This document shows, piece after piece, positions 6,403 to 9,391 of a stretch of 9,391 bases of DNA. A program made the translations under genes and the position numbers. Numbering within the stretch: position 1 is the stretch's first letter; each line of letters opens with the position of its first letter. The notes under the pieces are model-generated. The model was given only the letters and a program-made list of their open reading frames with translations. It ran no database searches and was not told the DNA's origin. The stretch covers positions 1 through 9,391 of the forward strand of contig JAGAAU010000242.1 in assembly GCA_017615135.1 (NCBI GenBank). Reading direction: 5' to 3'. This DNA is from Bacteroidales bacterium. GTDB taxonomy: Bacteria; Bacteroidota; Bacteroidia; Bacteroidales; UBA932.

Positions 6403-8372
6403 CAGACAATCGCGCATTCTTCAGGACAGAGTTGGAGGCTTCCCACCTTCAACTCTGCTTTTTTATCTGCATAAATCAAGGACACGGCCGGAATTGAGAA
6501 ACTGACTATCTGCGTTTTTCCGGACTTATTTATTACCAGGGCGGCCTCCCTGTCTCCAGAGTGAAAGCGCTGGACCATCACGCCAGGGCAGGGCTGTGCC
6601 AGGCGGATTACCGGCAGTTGTGCCAATTCCGGCAGGAGCAGGGCTGAGAGGGCGATGTAGTCGGAGGCGCGGCGGGCACCGATGGCGATGCAGGAGGGAA
6701 TCCAGAGCACTTCTCCGCCGCCGAAGCGGTTCCTCAGCGCGGTGACTCCTTCCGCTTCCAGGCTGACCGGCTCGCCTCCCTTGGGAAGGATAAAGCTTTT
6801 CCAGAGGTGCACGGGCAGGACCTTGCCGCCGATTTCCATCGTAAAGTCCCCCGGAGTGCATTTGCTTTCCTGCAGACAGCCGCCGAAAACATCCTCCAGC
6901 GGAAATCCAGTCTGGAAGCGGCAGCGCATATTTTCATCGTACCAGCCCGTGAGCCCTTCGACGATGAGTTTTCCGCCCTTCCGGACGAAGCTGCGCAGCG
7001 GCTCCCAACTTTCGGAGGGCAGGCAGACCTGCCCCGCCAGCACGAGGGTTCGACCCTTATAGCTTTCCTGAGTCCAATCGAATTCTCTGAATTCCGCAAT
7101 CTGCGCGCCGATGCCGTTTTCCAGCATCATCTCGTAGATGCCGAGTATAGATTTGATTACTCCTCCCTGATGCCGGCCTTCGTAGCGCGCATCGCCAAGA
7201 TCGCCCATCTGCACTTTCCTTTCCGCCCAGAGCGATTCACGCAGGTAGAGCAGGGTAATTCCGGAGTCCACAGGCTTGATGCTGGAAAAAAACTCGGGAT
7301 TGCCGTGTATGGTTTCAATCACCTCGCGTGCGGCCTCCAGACGGTCCGAAGGTCCGTTCTGAAAGTTTACGAGCCCCCATTCGCCGGCTTCTCCGCCTAC
7401 GGCTCGCGGGTTCAACGACCAAAAAATCAGCCCGTCGATACCTGCAGTGATGCTGGTCCACATCCATTGGGTGATTTCATCGGCTGTAGGGCAGAAGGGA
7501 TTGAATGCAGAATAGGTATTGTTTCCGCCCTGAAGTTCAGTAATCCAGAAAGGCAGCGCACCTGCCCCTGAACGTACTATATTGCAGTTTGCAGACATTG
7601 CAACGGCAAACCGGTCCCTGCTGAAATAGCCGAAGTGCCAGCTGGGATGTGCCGATGCCCCCAGCGAGGTAAGGAACTGCCTCCAGGCCGGGAAGTCATA
7701 CTCGGCGATATTATTGAAAATCTGATGATTGTTTACGTGCAGTTCGTGCTCCTGGTCGTATTTGCGGATTTCGGCGGCAATCCAGCCCAGAAAATCCGTG
7801 GTGTGATTGACCAGGAATGCTTCCTTGTCAAAATCCATCAGGCGCTCATATCCGCCGCCATTCCAGACAGGCCGAGCAGCTTTCCATTGTTTGAAACAGT
7901 CCCGTGTATACTTGGTTTCCGGAAGAACACCGTCCGTCCCCGGTTCATTCAATAACACCCAGCCCATGAGGTTTGGATGAGATCGATAATGGGTGACTAC
8001 ATTCTTGATGTATGTGGCAATAGCTGTCTTGTGTGCTTTTGTAAAGGGAAATTTGAAGCCTCCGATGGAACGGTCCGGGTCTGTCGGAAACAGGGTAAGG
8101 AAAATCTTAATATCGTATTTTGCTGCGGCGTCGAAGGCTCTGTCAAACAGGGAATAATCCCATTTGCTGCCATTGTGGATATATTCTTCAAACAGACGTA
8201 TGCGGCAGACCTCCATTCCGTTTTCCCGGAGTGTGCGGAACCATCCGTCCACTTCCTCGCTGGATTGACCCAGTTCAATGAATACCTGTGCGCCGATGAC
8301 GGGAACGCTTCCGCTGGCCGCAACTGAAAGACTGCCAAGCAGTAATGCCAGAATAATCAGGAATTTCTTCAT
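6396..8372 (-). CDS. Exported clan GH-A glycoside hydrolase with GH42-like domain order
   Basis: The ATG at 8372 gives a 658-aa precursor beginning MKKFLIILALLLGSLSVAAS, a clear Sec signal peptide cut near Ala19. An in-frame GTG at 8384 would put MIWA ahead of the Lys-rich start and is less likely. Residues about 24-345 form a TIM barrel of clan GH-A type: WVLLNEPG contains the expected acid/base Glu143 after strand 4, and FWITELQGG contains the expected nucleophile Glu279 after strand 7; DGLIFWSLNPR follows. Residues about 365-560 resemble the GATase-like beta-galactosidase trimerisation domain (SFVRKGGKLIVEGLTGWYDE). A beta domain finishes the protein. GH42 and GH164 (beta-mannosidase) share this layout; I favour a GH42 relative, possibly GH164, without certainty. 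It has no lipobox, so it is probably periplasmic or secreted. It converges on the PUL operon and may act on the same glycan. Confidence 0.87.
   Translation of the reverse strand: MKKFLIILALLLGSLSVAASGSVPVIGAQVFIELGQSSEEVDGWFRTLRENGMEVCRIRLFEEYIHNGSKWDYSLFDRAFDAAAKYDIKIFLTLFPTDPDRSIGGFKFPFTKAHKTAIATYIKNVVTHYRSHPNLMGWVLLNEPGTDGVLPETKYTRDCFKQWKAARPVWNGGGYERLMDFDKEAFLVNHTTDFLGWIAAEIRKYDQEHELHVNNHQIFNNIAEYDFPAWRQFLTSLGASAHPSWHFGYFSRDRFAVAMSANCNIVRSGAGALPFWITELQGGNNTYSAFNPFCPTADEITQWMWTSITAGIDGLIFWSLNPRAVGGEAGEWGLVNFQNGPSDRLEAAREVIETIHGNPEFFSSIKPVDSGITLLYLRESLWAERKVQMGDLGDARYEGRHQGGVIKSILGIYEMMLENGIGAQIAEFREFDWTQESYKGRTLVLAGQVCLPSESWEPLRSFVRKGGKLIVEGLTGWYDENMRCRFQTGFPLEDVFGGCLQESKCTPGDFTMEIGGKVLPVHLWKSFILPKGGEPVSLEAEGVTALRNRFGGGEVLWIPSCIAIGARRASDYIALSALLLPELAQLPVIRLAQPCPGVMVQRFHSGDREAALVINKSGKTQIVSFSIPAVSLIYADKKAELKVGSLQLCPEECAIVCW
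6427..6464 (+). terminator. Strong rho-independent terminator of the PUL operon, inside the convergent gene
   Basis: CAGAGTTGGAGG (6427-6438) pairs with CCTTCAACTCTG (6446-6457): 12 bp with one G-U wobble and a 7-nt loop. One C and six T (6459-6464) follow. It starts 31 nt after the stop of the 571-aa lipoprotein gene. The same bases encode residues near the C-terminus of the - strand hydrolase (KKAELKVGSLQL region). On the - strand the hairpin is followed by TCCTGAAG rather than a T-run, so it should not stop transcription of the hydrolase gene. Confidence 0.88.
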
Positions 8373-8389
8373 AGCCCAAATCACTTTGT

Positions 8390-8397
8390 CAAAGATA
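8390..8397 (-). promoter_or_regulatory. Possible -7 box for the glycoside hydrolase gene
   Basis: On the - strand this reads TATCTTTG, a perfect match to the Bacteroidota -7 consensus TAnnTTTG. It ends 17 nt before the ATG at 8372, which would leave a leader of only about 10 nt. No TTTG -33 element is visible 19-23 nt upstream, where the sequence is GTGTAGG-like. It could be an activator-dependent promoter or a chance match. Confidence 0.35.
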
Positions 8398-8492
8398 ACG
8401 AAAGGAATCGGTTCTGCCTACACCTCCTCGAACTTTTCATAAGTAAGCCCCTTCGTTCATCCTGAAACGGATGTGTTCAAAAATCTATTGGA

Positions 8493-8523
8493 TTTGTATT
8501 CCCCAGAATAATTCATAACTTTG
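8493..8523 (+). promoter_or_regulatory. Consensus Bacteroidota sigma-ABfr promoter (TTTG-N19-TAnnTTTG)
   Basis: TTTG at 8493-8496, exactly 19 nt of spacer, then TAACTTTG at 8516-8523. This matches the established Bacteroidota -33/-7 promoter in both boxes and in spacing. Transcription would start near 8529, giving a leader of about 38 nt to the ATG at 8568. It probably drives the C10-like fragment and, through it, the overlapping beta-barrel gene. Confidence 0.78.
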
Positions 8524-8567
8524 GGAAGTAGCGTCCAAAAAAACACAACAGCCAAAACTTTTTACCA

Positions 8568-8921
8568 ATGAATGAATTACCTGTTATTTTTGGAGGCAAT
8601 CGTTATGAAAACTTATTCTCTTGGCCTGGGCATGCATTCGTAATAGACGGATATCATAGCTACCGCAATGTTACACATTTCATATATGAATGGGTTTATG
8701 ACGAACCAGGAATTCAATTTGGATTTCATCCTCCATATGAGACTTTATCTTATTCGTCTCCAATAGTAGATTGGTACAAAATTAATTGGGGCTATGGAAA
8801 CAACTATGGAGAAAATGACATTGAGTGCTCCACTAACGGCATATGGACAAATCCTTTAATCAGAGGTGCTACACCATATGAATACTCTAGAATAATGATG
8901 TATGGATTCTCGACTTTATAA
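8568..8921 (+). CDS. C-terminal half of a C10 (streptopain-like) cysteine peptidase, catalytic Cys half missing
   Basis: A 117-aa ORF. It begins LPVIFGG and continues with GHAFVIDGY (residues 21-29), the active-site His block of C10 peptidases (SpeB has GGHAFVIDG), here His22. WYKINWGYGNNYGEND (Asn73, Trp74) matches the NWGW block after it. About 40 residues separate the two blocks, more than in SpeB. The propeptide and the half with the catalytic Cys are absent, and the frame is closed upstream by TAG at 8529, so proteolysis by this chain alone is not expected. There is no signal peptide. G+C is about 38% (113 of 300 bases, 8581-8880) against about 55-57% in sampled lines of the main locus, hinting at transfer. 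The consensus promoter upstream argues that it is transcribed. It is either a decayed gene fragment or a small stand-alone C10-like protein; I favour a remnant. Family similarity is well supported, function is not. Confidence 0.68.
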   Translation: MNELPVIFGGNRYENLFSWPGHAFVIDGYHSYRNVTHFIYEWVYDEPGIQFGFHPPYETLSYSSPIVDWYKINWGYGNNYGENDIECSTNGIWTNPLIRGATPYEYSRIMMYGFSTL

Positions 8922-9391
8922 GACAATCGTTACTATCCTGATATTGTCTTTTAGCTATCTTATGGCTCTGGGACAAAACGAAAGACATACGACTTTGGAG
9001 CACAATGTCTTTTTAGGTGTCGGATTATTCGCAGAAGGAGGTGATATGGGAATTAACCAGTTCCCAGGAATTTCAGTCAGATTGTCTTACGGTGCTGACA
9101 TCCGTTTCGACAAGAACTGGTCGGTGATGCCGGGAGCATCACTGACCGCGTGTAAGGGAGCTATACTACGTATGTGGTCCAAAGGAGGAGACGGCGATGG
9201 ATTTTTTTCGGCAGACTTGTTTTGCCAGGCGCGATGGGGCTTCAAAATAAGTGAAGGCAATCGCTTTGTTGTCGGAGTCGGCCCCGAGGTATCTTATATG
9301 CTTGTCCCTGTAAAATACATTTCAGAGTCGCCCTCTCCCTATGCAGGTAAAGGCAAGATTTACAGATTCAATGCTGGTATTAAGCCCGGGA
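8902..9391 (+). CDS. Outer-membrane beta-barrel-type protein, 3'-truncated by the window edge
   Basis: The frame is open from ATG 8902 to the window end (163 complete codons) and overlaps the C10-like ORF by 20 nt. It starts MDSRLYKTIVTILILSFSYLMALGQ, a signal peptide with likely cleavage after Gly24 (ALG-Q). Mature sequence alternates polar and aromatic or hydrophobic residues in strand-like runs separated by Gly/Asp turns: NVFLGVGLFAEG, GISVRLSYGADIRF, WSVMPGASLTA, FFSADLFCQARWGFKI, RFVVGVGPEVSYML. This is the pattern of small 8-to-10-strand OMP_b-brl/porin-like barrels common in Bacteroidota. The first 100 bases are AT-rich like the preceding ORF, then G+C returns to about 57%. The overlap implies co-transcription from the promoter at 8493. 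ATGs further in would lose the signal peptide, so 8902 is chosen. Function unknown. Confidence 0.75.
   Translation, partial: MDSRLYKTIVTILILSFSYLMALGQNERHTTLEHNVFLGVGLFAEGGDMGINQFPGISVRLSYGADIRFDKNWSVMPGASLTACKGAILRMWSKGGDGDGFFSADLFCQARWGFKISEGNRFVVGVGPEVSYMLVPVKYISESPSPYAGKGKIYRFNAGIKPG
8920..8950 (+). repeat. Inverted repeat at the C10-like/beta-barrel gene overlap
   Basis: AAGACAAT (8920-8927) and ATTGTCTT (8943-8950) form a perfect 8-bp stem with a 15-nt loop. It starts inside the TAA of the C10-like ORF and lies within the signal-peptide codons of the barrel protein. The right arm runs into a short TTTT (8949-8952). The stem is AT-rich and therefore weak: it could modulate coupling between the two genes or be chance. 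Confidence 0.35.

Larger units (their letters stand above)
8373..8567. other. Divergent intergenic region
   Basis: This 195-nt stretch lies between the leftward hydrolase and the rightward C10-like ORF. It contains the leftward -7 candidate and the strong rightward promoter described separately. On the - strand, GAGGAGGTG near 8424-8432 looks like a Shine-Dalgarno sequence but no start codon lies at a useful distance. An in-frame TAG at 8529-8531 shows that the rightward C10-like frame cannot extend further upstream. I see no tRNA, insertion-sequence end or repeat array here. Confidence 0.6.

Noticed and set aside
6807..7571. 254-codon open frame on the + strand inside the glycoside hydrolase
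   Set aside because: The opposite strand encodes a hydrolase with both catalytic glutamates and a signal peptide; this frame shows no domain pattern and no promoter.
8373..8384. Upstream GTG start for the hydrolase (MIWA extension)
   Set aside because: The ATG at 8372 yields the standard MKK signal-peptide start; the GTG adds four residues ahead of it and no better ribosome site.
8424..8432. Shine-Dalgarno-like GAGGAGGTG on the - strand
   Set aside because: No ATG, GTG or TTG in a usable frame follows at 5-10 nt, and Bacteroidota seldom rely on strong Shine-Dalgarno sites.
1..9391. CRISPR array, tRNA, rRNA or insertion sequence
   Set aside because: I saw no regularly spaced direct repeats, no cloverleaf-like gene, no rRNA-like tract, and no transposase or terminal inverted repeats.

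Overview
The window comes from a Bacteroidota genome, most likely a gut-type Bacteroidales. The evidence is a SusC/SusD pair, lipoproteins with Bacteroidota-style lipoboxes, a textbook TTTG-N19-TAnnTTTG promoter and almost no Shine-Dalgarno sequences. Sampled lines of the main locus are about 55-57% G+C, which is high for Bacteroides itself and would suit other Bacteroidales. The genus cannot be fixed from this sequence.

Positions 1-6395 (+ strand) carry the 3' part of a polysaccharide utilization locus (PUL) operon. In order: a TonB-dependent SusC-like transporter whose 5' end lies outside the window; a SusD-like glycan-binding lipoprotein starting 4 nt after it; a lipoprotein with a helical spacer and a LamG/concanavalin-like domain, probably a surface glycan-binding protein; and a 571-aa exported lipoprotein of no family I can name, probably an alpha-helical toroid plus a C-terminal beta domain. 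The last is a good candidate for an uncharacterised carbohydrate-active enzyme. Two hairpins separate the third and fourth genes.

Positions 6396-8372 (- strand) encode an exported clan GH-A glycoside hydrolase with the domain order of GH42-type enzymes: TIM barrel, GATase-like trimerisation-type domain, C-terminal beta domain. It converges on the operon with no intergenic base: the two TAA stops abut inside a perfect 14-bp palindrome. The operon's strong intrinsic terminator (12-bp stem plus six T) lies inside the hydrolase coding sequence. It is polar, because the opposite strand has no U-tract after the hairpin.

Positions 8373-8567 are a divergent intergenic region with a strong rightward promoter and a possible leftward -7 box. 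Rightward follow an AT-rich 117-aa ORF that matches only the His/Asn-Trp half of a C10 (streptopain-like) cysteine peptidase, without the catalytic Cys, and then an overlapping outer-membrane beta-barrel-type protein (8902 to the window end) that is cut by the window edge.

Working model, by inference from PUL biology: SusC/SusD and the LamG protein capture and import a glycan, and the 571-aa protein and the GH-A enzyme cut it outside the inner membrane. The substrate cannot be read from the sequence. The C10 remnant and beta-barrel gene look like a separate transcription unit.
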